A DNA stretch of 62,741 nt from Pyrinomonadaceae bacterium (GTDB lineage Bacteria; Acidobacteriota; Blastocatellia; Pyrinomonadales; Pyrinomonadaceae). The notes under the pieces are model-generated. The model searched no databases and was not told where the DNA came from. It worked only from the letters and a program-made list of their open reading frames with translations. The stretch lies in assembly GCA_022843305.1 (NCBI GenBank), contig JALHNX010000006.1:1-62741 (forward strand). The letters run 5' to 3'. How positions within the stretch are numbered: position 1 is the stretch's first letter; every line of letters starts with the position of its first letter. Of this stretch, positions 7,433 to 15,859 are shown one piece after another. A program made the translations under genes and the position numbers.

Positions 7433-8584
7433 CTAAGCCGAAAGTTCCGTTTGAGTGATTTTGATATTTCTTCTCTCCAGTTCCGCGATAAATTTTTCCG
7501 AATCTATCGCCTTTTCCTGTGGTGTCGCGCCGCGCTTTAAAACGTCGCCTTTTGCCATCATCTGCGCGATGATCGAAGCCGGAAAAGCCGTTGTTCGCAT
7601 CATTGCGCTCAAGCCTGTGGTTTCATCCTGCCGGTCAACAATATCGTAACGCAATCGTTTTGTTTCGCCGTTCGATTTGCCGACAAAGTCCAATCTGACC
7701 AGAACATAATCGGGTTCGTCAGCCGGAAGATGTGTTGTCAGAAGTTCGCCGAAAACCTTGCGCGGCGTAATACGCGCATAATCAACCAGGATTTCTTCGC
7801 TCGAACACAAGCCCAAATCAATCATCGTCTTAAACCGTTCGCAATGTCCGGCGTAACGAATCGTTTTGTAATCGAGTTCTTTGATCTTGCCTAAAAAAGT
7901 GTCGGGCAAAGTCGAAGTTCCGCCCGAAGTCTGAAACGCTTCGAGCGGCGGAAAATCGTCAAACGCCAAGGATTCGATCTCGGTCATTGATTGGACTTCC
8001 GTAATTTTGCCATCGCGAATGACGCGCGCGACCTCGATATATTCGTTGATCAAACCTTCGACGCTGAAGACGAGTTGATAATTCAAAGGCGGTTGCGGAT
8101 TTTGCGGCAAACCGCCGACGCGGATACGGATTTCTTCTATTTCGTCAAAACGCTTCGCGCCGTGCATCGCCAGAATCGAAACCATTCCGGGCGCGAGTCC
8201 GCAATCGGGAATAATGTTGATGCCTGCCGCTTTTGCTTCGTCGTCAAGCGCGAGTTGTTCGTCAACAATATAATTATTTCCGCCCAGATCGCAGAAATTC
8301 GTCTTTGTAGCGATTGCTGCCCGCGAAAGTTCGGCGTTATACCAGTAATTGACGCACGAAATCGCGGAATCGTGCGTTTTCATCAGTTCGGCGACATCCG
8401 AAATATTCGAAACGTCAACGTGATGCGGCGCAACTTTATCAATTCCGACTTTTTCCGCGACTTCTTCAGCCTTTTTCAAGTCAAAATCGGCAACCGTCAC
8501 GGCTTCAACCTGCGGTGAATTATGCGCCAAATCAAAAACCGCGCCCAAGCCCATTCGCCCTGCGCCTAAAACGAGAATTTTCAT
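7433..8584 (-). CDS. Saccharopine dehydrogenase family protein (Lys9-like)
   Basis: The 383-residue enzyme opens with a Rossmann nucleotide-binding motif (MKILVLGAGRMGLGAVFDLA, GxGxMG at residues 7-12). The acidic residue after the second strand falls in VTVADFD. The middle includes CVNYWYNAELSRAAI and CDLGGNNY, then GLAPGMVSILA (about residues 140-150), hallmarks of saccharopine dehydrogenase/saccharopine reductase-like proteins that act on saccharopine, carboxynorspermidine or related secondary amines. The C-terminal domain includes TIRYAGHCERFKTMIDLGL. The substrate cannot be fixed from sequence; lysine degradation or synthesis is most likely. A LysW-like carrier is encoded at 44812 but far away. 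It is separated from the upstream PilZ gene by a GAGTCGA palindrome. Confidence 0.85.
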   Translation of the reverse strand: MKILVLGAGRMGLGAVFDLAHNSPQVEAVTVADFDLKKAEEVAEKVGIDKVAPHHVDVSNISDVAELMKTHDSAISCVNYWYNAELSRAAIATKTNFCDLGGNNYIVDEQLALDDEAKAAGINIIPDCGLAPGMVSILAMHGAKRFDEIEEIRIRVGGLPQNPQPPLNYQLVFSVEGLINEYIEVARVIRDGKITEVQSMTEIESLAFDDFPPLEAFQTSGGTSTLPDTFLGKIKELDYKTIRYAGHCERFKTMIDLGLCSSEEILVDYARITPRKVFGELLTTHLPADEPDYVLVRLDFVGKSNGETKRLRYDIVDRQDETTGLSAMMRTTAFPASIIAQMMAKGDVLKRGATPQEKAIDSEKFIAELERRNIKITQTELSA

Positions 8585-8590
8585 AAAATT

Positions 8591-8662
8591 AAGAGTCGAG
8601 AGTTTGGAGTCGAGAGTCGAGAGATTTTGTCTTATGACTCTCGACTCTCGACTCTTGACTCG
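8591..8662. repeat. Word-repeat palindrome, GAGTCGA family (copy 1)
   Basis: Left arm (8591-8623) consists of repeats of GAGTCGAGA; right arm (8636-8662) is its reverse complement, with GACTCTCGACTCTC and variants. The loop is about 12 bases. It fills the gap between the PilZ gene and the dehydrogenase gene, both on the minus strand. The same word builds the palindrome at 40511-40590, 32 kb away. Confidence 0.85.
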
Positions 8663-8665
8663 TTT

Positions 8666-9031
8666 TTACCAATCATCGAAATCGTCGGGCTTTTGCGCCG
8701 CCAGAATTTCGCCGGCGTGTTCCCAAACTTTCTTTTTCCAGACGCGAAGCGAATCGGTCAATTGAAAAGCCGCTTGCGGATGCGACGCGTTGCGCTCAAG
8801 CCGTATGACTTGCGCGATAACCGTTACTTCATCGTCGGCGTGTTCGGTTATCGTCAAATACACCTTGCTCCCGACGGTCGGAAGCCGACGCGGCAGAAAA
8901 ACCAAAGCACCCTGCTGTCCGACATTTTCCGTCAAACCGTCTTCGACAATCTCTTTTCCCGATTCGTCTTTCCACTTTACACGAACCGGAAAAGAAATAA
9001 CGTGTCTTGCCCCATTTCGGCGGTCTTGCAT
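8666..9031 (-). CDS. PilZ-domain protein
   Basis: The 121-residue protein is a lone PilZ domain. The N-terminal RxxxR motif is present (R5-N-G-A-R9), and the downstream (D/N)xSxxG motif appears as N36-V-G-Q-Q-G41, with Gly in place of Ser. The rest is a beta-barrel: VISFPVRVKWKDESG, VYLTITEHADDEVTVIAQ, VIRLERNASHPQAAFQL. Such proteins usually bind cyclic di-GMP, and this one would be a cytoplasmic receptor. A cyclic-di-GMP enzyme is encoded at 40588-43203. The Ser-to-Gly change makes binding likely but not certain. Stand-alone PilZ proteins act by binding partner proteins, which cannot be named here. Confidence 0.8.
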   Translation of the reverse strand: MQDRRNGARHVISFPVRVKWKDESGKEIVEDGLTENVGQQGALVFLPRRLPTVGSKVYLTITEHADDEVTVIAQVIRLERNASHPQAAFQLTDSLRVWKKKVWEHAGEILAAQKPDDFDDW

Positions 9032-9265
9032 AGATTTCGCTCCTTAAATCCAAAAAAATGAATAATTTTTCTTCGACAAAATAATATAGCTAAATGCTTG
9101 AAATATTACAACTTAACGATATAAGAATTTGTGAAAACTTTCTCTAATATAGGTTTTTGGTTGACATAAGCCTAGACAAGGCTTGTTTAAAGGTGTTAGT
9201 ATCAAATATGTTTTACATTCGGAACTCATAGCGGATTGATTTTCGCGGCAGTTTCGAGCATCTGT

Positions 9266-9341
9266 CAGTTCAGTCGAACCACACACATTTTAGCTAAGTT
9301 TTTCTCGCGAAAGCGACGATTAGTAGTATGTGTTTGAACTG
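9266..9341 (+). promoter_or_regulatory. Nested-hairpin 5' leader of the 3D-domain gene (candidate structured RNA)
   Basis: The 310-base gap 9062-9371 contains four nested pairings: CAGTTCA 9266-9272 with TGAACTG 9335-9341, ACACAT 9283-9288 with ATGTGT 9328-9333, CTAA 9294-9297 with TTAG 9320-9323, and TTTC 9301-9304 with GAAA 9309-9312. A competing local hairpin GTTC/GAAC at 9268-9279 would break the outer stem, so two states are possible. A TTGACA at 9161-9166 may be the -35 box, though no good -10 follows. The structure ends 30 bases before the ATG and its AGGAG. I do not match it to a known riboswitch. Confidence 0.4.
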
Positions 9342-9371
9342 CGGAAAAACAATTTAGGAGAATTGAAATAA

Positions 9372-9911
9372 ATGATAAATCTAGCTAGAGGAAGCGTGCT
9401 TCTGCTTAGCGTGGTTGCGTTAATAGGATTTTTATTCTATTTTCAACCGACAGCCGAAGCCGTCACAATAGCGAATGATTCGCAAAACACAATTAAACAA
9501 GAAAATCTTGAAAAAGACAACTTAAATCAACAAAATTTTCAACAAACACAAACCCAGGACAACCAAGAAAACCAAAATCCCTTAACCGAAGCCAGGAATA
9601 CTGCCAAATCCGGCAATTTCAACGTCCTGAACGGTCAAACATTTAAAGCCACAGCCTATTGTCTGAAAGGCAGAACCGCCTCGGGCAGCAGCGTCCGACG
9701 CGGAATTGTCGCTGCTGACAGGCGTATTTTACCGCTCGGCACACGCATTAATATCAGTGCCGGTGCATACAGCGGAACTTACACGGTTGCAGATACGGGC
9801 GGCGCGGTCAAAGGTCGCATTTTAGACATTTGGATGCCGAGCTGTTCGGAAGCTGTCAGATTCGGGCGCAAATCCGTTAAAGTCAGCGTCGTCGGCAAAA
9901 AATCAACTTAA
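9372..9911 (+). CDS. Secreted 3D-domain (RlpA/MltA-like double-psi beta-barrel) protein
   Basis: The 179-residue product has an N-terminal hydrophobic helix (residues 8-25, cleavage near PTAEA) and a Gln/Asn-rich linker (about 35-75). The C-terminal 3D domain (about 90-175) begins FKATAYCLKGRTASGSSVRRG, and the three signature aspartates lie in VAADRRILPLG, TVADTGGAVKG and ILDIWM. These domains occur in peptidoglycan-active proteins (MltA-like lytic transglycosylases and resuscitation-related proteins) and are thought to form the glycan-binding or catalytic core. It would act in the periplasm or cell wall. AGGAG lies 10 bases before the ATG. It is monocistronic: a nested-hairpin leader precedes it and a strong terminator follows. 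Confidence 0.87.
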   Translation: MINLARGSVLLLSVVALIGFLFYFQPTAEAVTIANDSQNTIKQENLEKDNLNQQNFQQTQTQDNQENQNPLTEARNTAKSGNFNVLNGQTFKATAYCLKGRTASGSSVRRGIVAADRRILPLGTRINISAGAYSGTYTVADTGGAVKGRILDIWMPSCSEAVRFGRKSVKVSVVGKKST

Positions 9912-9948
9912 TATAATTTTTTAACAATTTATTTTTCATAATTTTACG

Positions 9949-9979
9949 AGCCGTTTCATTAATTTGAAACGGCTTTTTT
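9949..9979 (+). terminator. Intrinsic terminator of the 3D-domain gene
   Basis: AGCCGTTTCA pairs perfectly with TGAAACGGCT around a 5-base loop, followed by six further T residues. The stretch 9980-10205 beyond it contains only an additional short hairpin (10125-10154) before the MATE gene. Confidence 0.9.
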
Positions 9980-10205
9980 ATTTATGTTTAAGAAAAAGTT
10001 AACGCCGAAACCGCAAAAAATTTTAAATTTAAATTTGCGTCAGAGAGAATAGTTTTGCTAAACTCACAAAACTATGAAAATCATTATCCGCATCCGCTAA
10101 AACACTCGCTAACTTTTTACGTTTGCGTTTTTCGCGCTTCCCGTGCGAAAAAGCAAAACTCGCTTTTAGGTTTTAGTTTCATTTATACAATTTAGGTATT
10201 TTTTT

Positions 10206-11681
10206 ATGCTGCAAAGTACGGAAAACTCCGTTTTAAAAACGGAGAATAATTCATTTTGGTCAATCCTGCGCGAGGCTGTTGCCGGTTCATCGCGCGATTT
10301 TACGAAGGGTTCGATTGGTTTGGCGATTTTCCTTTTGGCGGTTCCGATGATTCTGGAAATGCTGATGGAAAGTATTTTCGCGCTCGTTGATATTTTCTTT
10401 GTCGCCAGGCTTGGTGCGGATGCGGTTGCCGTGGTCGGTTTGACCGAATCAATGATGGCACTGATTTACGCGGTGGCGATCGGCATCAGTATCGCGGCAA
10501 CGGCGACCGTCGCGCGGCGCATCGGCGAAAAAGACGAAGAAGGCGCGGCAAAAAACGCGGCACACGCAATTTATCTCGGCATTATCGTTTCGCTCGTGAT
10601 GAGTTTTGTCGGGATCGTTTTCGCCCCGCAGCTGCTTTCGATTCTCGGCGCAGAACCGCAGGTCGTCGAACAGGGCATTACTTTTATGCGCCTGATGCTC
10701 GGCGGCAACGCGGTCGTCTTGTTTCTGTTTCTGTTCAATGCGATTTTTCGCGGCGCGGGCGACGCGGCGATTGCGATGCGCGTTCTGATTCTGGCGAATC
10801 TGGTAAATATCGTGCTTGACCCGTTGTTTATCTTCGGGAGCGATGTTTTTGCGGTTTTCGGAATCAATGCGCCGCAATGGCTGATTGACGCGTGGATCTT
10901 CCCGAAAATGGGCGTGACGGGCGCGGCGGTCGCGACCCTGATCGGGCGCGGCATCGGCGTTTTGTTCGCGGCGTGGTATCTTTTCCGCGACAACGGACGC
11001 ATTTCCGTCCGCCGGAGACATTGGAAACTTGATAAAAGTTTGTTGTGGAATTTGATTAAGATCGCCGCGCCGGGAGTTTTGCAGTTTACCGTTGCAACGG
11101 CAAGCTGGAGCGTTCTGGTGCGCGTCGTCGCCGGTTTCGGAAGCGACGCGATTGCCGGCTACATCATCGGCTTGCGCGTGATAATTTTCGCGCTTCTGCC
11201 GTCAGTCGGTTTAAGCAATGCAGCGGCAACGCTGGTTGGACAAAACCTCGGCGCCAACCAGCCGGAAAGAGCGGAAAAAGGTGTCTGGCAGGCGGCTTTT
11301 ATCAATGCCGTTTTTCTCGGTCTGATCGGGGTGGTCTTTTTGATTTTTCCATCTCACATCATCAGCTTTTTCACGAATGAACCGGATGTTTTGGCTTACG
11401 GCACAAGCTGTTTGCGGATTGTCGCTTTCGGCTTCGCGTTTTACGGTCTCGGAATGGTTCTCGAAACCGCGTTTAACGGCGCGGGCGATACCTGGACGCC
11501 GACTTATCTGAACTTTTTCATCTTCTGGCTGTTTGAAATTCCGCTGGCATACGTTCTGGCTTACCATTTTGGCTTCGGCGCGGACGGCGTTTTCTGGGCA
11601 ATCACGATTGCGTTTTCGCTTTTGGCGGTCGTTTCGGCACTGCTTTTCAAACGAGGAAAATGGAAGGAAAAGAAAGTCTAG
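10206..11681 (+). CDS. MATE-family multidrug/cation antiporter
   Basis: The 491-residue inner-membrane protein has about 12 predicted transmembrane helices in two homologous halves. Family features include AVPMILEMLMESIFALVDIFF in the first helix, FVARLGADAVAVVGLTESM after it, and in the second half AAPGVLQFTVATASWSVLVR with NAAATLVGQNLGANQPERAEK. Such proteins export drugs or metabolites using proton or sodium gradients; the substrate is not predictable. About 35 residues precede the first helix. The ATG at 10206 has only a weak GG upstream. It stands at the head of the polysaccharide block but is separated from it by a GGATTTT palindrome, so co-regulation is not implied. Confidence 0.88.
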   Translation: MLQSTENSVLKTENNSFWSILREAVAGSSRDFTKGSIGLAIFLLAVPMILEMLMESIFALVDIFFVARLGADAVAVVGLTESMMALIYAVAIGISIAATATVARRIGEKDEEGAAKNAAHAIYLGIIVSLVMSFVGIVFAPQLLSILGAEPQVVEQGITFMRLMLGGNAVVLFLFLFNAIFRGAGDAAIAMRVLILANLVNIVLDPLFIFGSDVFAVFGINAPQWLIDAWIFPKMGVTGAAVATLIGRGIGVLFAAWYLFRDNGRISVRRRHWKLDKSLLWNLIKIAAPGVLQFTVATASWSVLVRVVAGFGSDAIAGYIIGLRVIIFALLPSVGLSNAAATLVGQNLGANQPERAEKGVWQAAFINAVFLGLIGVVFLIFPSHIISFFTNEPDVLAYGTSCLRIVAFGFAFYGLGMVLETAFNGAGDTWTPTYLNFFIFWLFEIPLAYVLAYHFGFGADGVFWAITIAFSLLAVVSALLFKRGKWKEKKV

Positions 11682-11683
11682 GC

Positions 11684-11757
11684 GATTTTAGATTTTGGAT
11701 TTTGGATTTTGGATTGCGGATTGAATAATCCAAAATCTAAAATCTAAAATCCAAAAT
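11684..11757. repeat. Word-repeat palindrome, GGATTTT family (copy 1)
   Basis: Left arm 11684-11715 is four tandem copies of GATTTT(A/G) plus GATT. Right arm 11727-11757 is the reverse complement with the A/G variants in a different order, so the two arms are not simple copies. It begins two bases after the MATE stop. The same word recurs at 15751-15850. Confidence 0.88.
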
Positions 11758-11827
11758 AGATTTAACCTGCCGACAGCAATATAATGAATAACGATTATCA
11801 ATATTTTATTCAATTATATTTACTAAA

Positions 11828-12943
11828 ATGCACATACCATTTGTTGATTTAAAATCGCAGTATTTAAGTTTAAAACAGGAATTTGACGAAGCCATTTTAA
11901 AGATTGTTTCGGAAACCGCATTTATCGGCGGAAAATACGCCAAAGCGTTTGAAGAATCGTTTGCCGAATATCTCGGCGTTAAACATTGCGTCGCTGTGGC
12001 GAACGGCACGGACGCGCTCGAAATCGGTTTGGAAGCGATCGGCGTCGGTGAAGGCGATGAGGTTCTGGTTCCGGCAAACACGTTTTTTGCGACCGCTGAA
12101 GCTGTCGGCAATGTCGGCGCGAAAGCGGTTTTCGTTGATATTGAGCCGAACTTTTATAACATTGACCCGTCAAAGGTCGAAGAAAAGATCACGCCGCGCA
12201 CGAAAGCGATAATTCCCGTGCATCTTTACGGCTTGCCTGCCGAGATGGATGAAATTATGGCAATCGCCAACAAACACAGCTTAAAGGTTTTGGAAGACTG
12301 CGCACAGGCACACGGCGCGACTTACAAAGGAAAAACTGTCGGCACGTTTGGCGATGTCGCAACTTTCAGCTTTTATCCGAGCAAAAATCTCGGCGCATTC
12401 GGCGACGCGGGCGCGATCGTTACCAATAACGCGGGAACGGCGGAAACGGCGCGGCTGATCGCCAATCACGGGCAAATCGCCAAAAACCGTCATTCGATGA
12501 TCGGTCGCAACAGCCGCCTCGACGGAATTCAGGCGGCGGTTTTGTCCGTCAAACTGCCGCATCTCGAATCGTGGCTCGAAGCACGGCGCAAAAATGCCGC
12601 GCTTTATAACGAGCTTTTGAGCGATACGGGTTTGCAACTTCCGCTCGCGCCCCAACATTCGCGGCATACTTATCATCTTTACGTCGTGCAGATTCCGAAT
12701 CGTCAAGCCGTTCAGCAAAAATTGAGCGACGAACAGATAGAAACGGGACTTCATTACCCGACCGCTCTGCCGTTTTTGGAAGCCTACGCAGACTTGAATT
12801 ATCAGCCGTCGGATTTTCCGGTCGCGCACGCGCAGATGGACAAAATTTTGTCTTTGCCGATGTATGCCGAATTAACCGAAGAAATGATCGAAAAAGTTTG
12901 CCGGAGTTTGAAAAACGCGATTGTGATGTCTGCTGCAAATTAA
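11828..12943 (+). CDS. DegT/DnrJ/EryC1/StrS-family sugar aminotransferase (WbpE-like)
   Basis: The 371-residue PLP enzyme shows the family signatures in order: [20 protein letters not shown] at the N-terminus, [14 protein letters not shown] (residues 58-70), [27 protein letters not shown] (D157 binds the pyridine nitrogen), and [15 protein letters not shown] with the Schiff-base lysine K186. It transfers an amino group from glutamate to a keto-sugar nucleotide. With the Gfo/Idh/MocA dehydrogenase at 15860 and the hexapeptide acyltransferase at 17014 it matches the WbpB-WbpE-WbpD set that makes UDP-2,3-diacetamido-2,3-dideoxy-glucuronate. Specificity for the 3-position is inferred from that context. 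It is flanked on both sides by palindromes. Confidence 0.88.
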   Translation: MHIPFVDLKSQYLSLKQEFDEAILKIVSETAFIGGKYAKAFEESFAEYLGVKHCVAVANGTDALEIGLEAIGVGEGDEVLVPANTFFATAEAVGNVGAKAVFVDIEPNFYNIDPSKVEEKITPRTKAIIPVHLYGLPAEMDEIMAIANKHSLKVLEDCAQAHGATYKGKTVGTFGDVATFSFYPSKNLGAFGDAGAIVTNNAGTAETARLIANHGQIAKNRHSMIGRNSRLDGIQAAVLSVKLPHLESWLEARRKNAALYNELLSDTGLQLPLAPQHSRHTYHLYVVQIPNRQAVQQKLSDEQIETGLHYPTALPFLEAYADLNYQPSDFPVAHAQMDKILSLPMYAELTEEMIEKVCRSLKNAIVMSAAN

Positions 12944-12952
12944 GAAATATAC

Positions 12953-13016
12953 GGCGAACTTCAGTTTGCCGCGTTCGTTTTTGATGGATGCGGCGCGGTC
13001 ACAAACTGAAGTTTGT
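12953..13016. repeat. Paired hairpins of the AAACT-AGTTTG family (copy 1)
   Basis: Two small hairpins, GGCGAACTTCAGTTTGCC (12953-12970) and ACAAACTGAAGTTTGT (13001-13016), share the same core and fill the gap between the DegT and DUF354 genes. The same core recurs at 46152-46206 and 52952-52969. Confidence 0.75.
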
Positions 13017-13030
13017 CGTACTTATTCGTT

Positions 13031-14107
13031 ATGAAAAAAGCCGTCTGGATTGACGTTGACAATTCTCCGCACGTTCCGCTGTTCGCGCCGCTGATAAGAT
13101 TTTATCGGGATTCGGGCGTGGAAGTGATCTTGACGGCGCGAAACCACGCGCAGACAATCGAATTGCTTGAAAACGCAGGATTTGCCGGAACTTATGAAAT
13201 CATCGGCAAACATTACGGCAAGAATAAATTCAACAAAATCCGCGGTCTGCTCGTTCGCGCCAAAGAGTTAATTTCGCACGTAAAAAATCGCAAAAACATC
13301 AAAGTTGCCGTCAGTCACGGTTCGCGCTCGATGGTTTTAGCCGCGCGCTGGCTGAAAATTCCCGTCATCACGATGTATGATTACGAATTTACCGAAACGG
13401 CGATTTTCAACCGTTCCTCCGATAAGGTTTTGATTCCCGACCAAATTCCCGACGAAACGCTCGACGCGATAAATCTGCCCGCTGCAAAGCGCGTGAAATA
13501 TCAAGGCTTGAAAGAAGAACTTTATCTCAAATATTTTCAGCCGAACCAAGATTTTTGGCGCGATTTTACGGAAAAAAATAACTTAAATATTTCAAACGAC
13601 AAAGTTTTAATCGCTTTGCGTCCGCCCGCGACGACGGCGAATTATCACAACGCGGAAAGCGAGCGTTTATTGAGCGAACTTTTGCGATATTTTTTAAGCG
13701 ATGAAAAAACCTTTACCGTAATTTTGCCGCGCACCGCAGAGCAAAAATCCGAAATTGAACATCTGATTAAAGATTTGGAATTAGACGAAAGCCGTTGTTA
13801 TTTGCTCGAAAAAGCGGTGAATGGTTTGGATTTGGCAATTAATGTTGATTTACTTGTTTCCGGCGGCGGCACGATGAACCGCGAAGCCGTGTTGCTCGGC
13901 ACGCCGGTTTATAGTATCTTTGCGGGGAAACAAGGCGCGTTGGACGCGGCGATGGAAAAAAACGGTTTGCTCAACTTTATTCGCAAACCCGCAGACATTG
14001 CAAAGATCAAGCTCGAAAAGAAAAACGCCGCCGAAAAAACGGCGTTGACCGACAGAGTTGAAAACCGCGTCAAAGAACAGATAAACTTTTATCTGGAAAA
14101 GGTTTAA
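13031..14107 (+). CDS. DUF354-family protein (glycosyltransferase-like)
   Basis: The 358-residue product matches DUF354: MKKAVWIDVDNSPHVPLFAP at the start, then a Rossmann-like half with VILTARNHAQTIELLENAG, a linker with GSRSMVLAARWLKIPVITMYDYEF, and a second half with LIALRPPATTANYHNAESE and LLVSGGGTMNREAVLLGTPVYS. The GGG-T-REA-L-GTP segment is the nucleotide-sugar-binding end of GT-B enzymes such as UDP-GlcNAc 2-epimerase and MurG, so a sugar-nucleotide role is likely; no member of the family is assigned a firm reaction to my knowledge. The ATG at 13031 is preferred over a TTG six codons upstream, which lies inside the AAACT hairpin. It lies within the polysaccharide block between palindromes. 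Confidence 0.8.
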   Translation: MKKAVWIDVDNSPHVPLFAPLIRFYRDSGVEVILTARNHAQTIELLENAGFAGTYEIIGKHYGKNKFNKIRGLLVRAKELISHVKNRKNIKVAVSHGSRSMVLAARWLKIPVITMYDYEFTETAIFNRSSDKVLIPDQIPDETLDAINLPAAKRVKYQGLKEELYLKYFQPNQDFWRDFTEKNNLNISNDKVLIALRPPATTANYHNAESERLLSELLRYFLSDEKTFTVILPRTAEQKSEIEHLIKDLELDESRCYLLEKAVNGLDLAINVDLLVSGGGTMNREAVLLGTPVYSIFAGKQGALDAAMEKNGLLNFIRKPADIAKIKLEKKNAAEKTALTDRVENRVKEQINFYLEKV

Positions 14108-14150
14108 CTATTTTATTTGAAAACTCGAAGCGTAAGACAAAAGCGAAAAT

Positions 14151-14243
14151 CATTCTACATTTTACATTTTGCATTCCACATTTTATTGCAGAAAAACAAC
14201 CCTTATTTATTGCAATAAAATGTAAAATGTAGAATGTAAAATG
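14151..14243. repeat. Word-repeat palindrome, CATTTTA/CATTCTA family (copy 1)
   Basis: Left arm 14151-14190 reiterates CATTYTA-type words and ends TTTATTGCA; right arm 14211-14243 begins TGCAATAAAATG and repeats the complement. The loop is about 20 bases. It fills the gap between the DUF354 and sugar-transferase genes. A related palindrome is at 30625-30714. Confidence 0.88.
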
Positions 14244-14293
14244 ATGCTTCAAATATTGCTTGTTTTGAGTTTGAACACGAATTTTTAGTAAAA

Positions 14294-15742
14294 ATGCTGA
14301 AACAATATCCGAAATATAAATACATTTTGGCGCTGGCTGATTACAGCCTTTTGATTGTTTCGTTCGCGCTGGCGGTTTGGGCGCGCTTTTACGAAAAACC
14401 ATTCGACCAACTGCTGGCACAGCCGTTTTTGCTAACGCAGACGGTTTTTATCCTCGTTTACTCGTTTATCTGGATCGTCATTTTTCAGCATTTCAATCTT
14501 TATAAGATCAACGTTTTCCTGACGGTCGTCGAACAAACTCTCGCCATCATCAAAGCCTTGATCTACGGGCTGATCGGAATGATCGTCGCGTCTTTCTTTA
14601 TCAAAGGAATGGACTGGGTTGATTCGCGCGCGGTGATCGTTTATTTTGTCGGTTTCAGCTTTATCTCGATCACGCTTTTCCGCACAGCGGTTTTTCAAAA
14701 GCTATTCCGCATCGCCGCGCAAAAAAAAATTTTCCGGCACAAAGTTCTGATCATCGGAACGGACGAAACGGCGAAAATGGTCGCGGTTGAGATGGATTTG
14801 GACGAAAGCCACGGATTTGAAGTCGTCGGTTTTGCCGACGACGAACGGGCGAAAGGCGAAAAAGTTTTTGAAGATTTGTGCGTTGTCGGAAAAATCAGCC
14901 AACTGAAAAGTCTTGTAAAAAAATACGAAATCGAAGACGTTATCATCGCGCAGAGCGACATCACGCACGAAAAACTGCTTGAATTGATAGACAAAGCAAA
15001 GGCGACAAAAGCGAATGTGCGGCTCGCTTCGGACGTTTACCGCATCATTCCCGAAAAGGTTTTCGTCGAAAGATTTTTGGGTATGCCGATTGTTTTGATG
15101 CCGCAAAATTACAACAATCTGCTTTTCAGCGTTTACAAACGGGTTTTCGATTTTGTCTTTGCCGCGCTTGCTTTATTGCTTTTAGGAATCCCGTTTTTAA
15201 TCATCGCCGCGCTGATTAAATTTTCGTCGAAAGGTCCCGTTTTTTTCCGCGATACGCGCATCGGCAAAGGCGGCAAGTCTTTTAAGTTTTATAAGTTCAG
15301 AACGATGTATCTGAACAACGACGACGCGATTCACCGCGAATTCGTGAGCGAATTTATCAAACAAAACGGCGAAGAGAAAAAAGGAAAAATCAAGAAAATT
15401 ACGGACGATCCGCGCATCACAAAAATCGGGAAATTTTTGCGAAAAACAAGTATTGACGAGCTGCCGCAGCTTTTAAATGTCCTGCGCGGCGAGATGAGTC
15501 TGGTCGGACCGCGACCGTGTTTGCCTTACGAGTGGGAACAATACGACGAATGGCATCGCCGCCGTTTTTCGGTCATTCCGGGCTGCACCGGTTTATGGCA
15601 GGTGTCGGGTAGAAGCGCGGTTGATTTTAATGATATGGTTATTCTTGACCTGTTTTACATAGATAATATGTCGCCGCTCTTAGATTTGAAGATCATTTTC
15701 AGAACGATTCCCGTGATGCTTCTGGCGAAGGGCGGATACTAA
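14294..15742 (+). CDS. Undecaprenyl-phosphate sugar phosphotransferase (WcaJ/WbaP type)
   Basis: The 482-residue integral membrane enzyme starts polysaccharide repeat-unit assembly by moving a sugar-1-phosphate onto undecaprenyl phosphate. It has four N-terminal helices (about residues 10-130), a CoA-binding-like Rossmann domain (about 145-265, beginning [19 protein letters not shown]), a re-entrant membrane helix (about 285-310) and the C-terminal catalytic domain. There, [49 protein letters not shown] and [14 protein letters not shown] are all conserved; the Asp-Glu in IDELPQ is catalytic in the family. Full-length architecture indicates a polyprenyl-P hexose-1-P transferase. Its presence between nucleotide-sugar enzymes defines this block as a surface polysaccharide locus, though no flippase, polymerase or other clear glycosyltransferase is in the window. 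Confidence 0.93.
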   Translation: MLKQYPKYKYILALADYSLLIVSFALAVWARFYEKPFDQLLAQPFLLTQTVFILVYSFIWIVIFQHFNLYKINVFLTVVEQTLAIIKALIYGLIGMIVASFFIKGMDWVDSRAVIVYFVGFSFISITLFRTAVFQKLFRIAAQKKIFRHKVLIIGTDETAKMVAVEMDLDESHGFEVVGFADDERAKGEKVFEDLCVVGKISQLKSLVKKYEIEDVIIAQSDITHEKLLELIDKAKATKANVRLASDVYRIIPEKVFVERFLGMPIVLMPQNYNNLLFSVYKRVFDFVFAALALLLLGIPFLIIAALIKFSSKGPVFFRDTRIGKGGKSFKFYKFRTMYLNNDDAIHREFVSEFIKQNGEEKKGKIKKITDDPRITKIGKFLRKTSIDELPQLLNVLRGEMSLVGPRPCLPYEWEQYDEWHRRRFSVIPGCTGLWQVSGRSAVDFNDMVILDLFYIDNMSPLLDLKIIFRTIPVMLLAKGGY

Positions 15743-15750
15743 CGATTATG

Positions 15751-15850
15751 GATTTTGGATTTTGGATTTTAGATTTGTTTTTATATTAAACCAGTATGCT
15801 TGTTTTATATAAGCGAATTCAAAAACCAAAATCCAAAGACCAAAAACCAC
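15751..15850. repeat. Word-repeat palindrome, GGATTTT family (copy 2)
   Basis: Left arm 15751-15776 is GATTTTG-GATTTTG-GATTTTA-GATTT; right arm 15821-15848 is AAAAACCAAAATCCAAAGAC with variants. The centre (about 45 bases) is unrelated AT-rich sequence. It fills the gap between the sugar transferase and dehydrogenase genes. Confidence 0.82.
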
Positions 15851-15859
15851 TTATAAATA

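Noticed and set aside
7991..8518. Long plus-strand frame opposite the saccharopine-dehydrogenase-like gene
   Set aside because: It is the antisense shadow of a well-conserved gene and has no ribosome site or family match.
9062..9371. ydaO-type cyclic-di-AMP riboswitch before the 3D-domain gene
   Set aside because: The hallmark GGGGAACC-like and related blocks are absent, so only an unclassified structured leader is reported.
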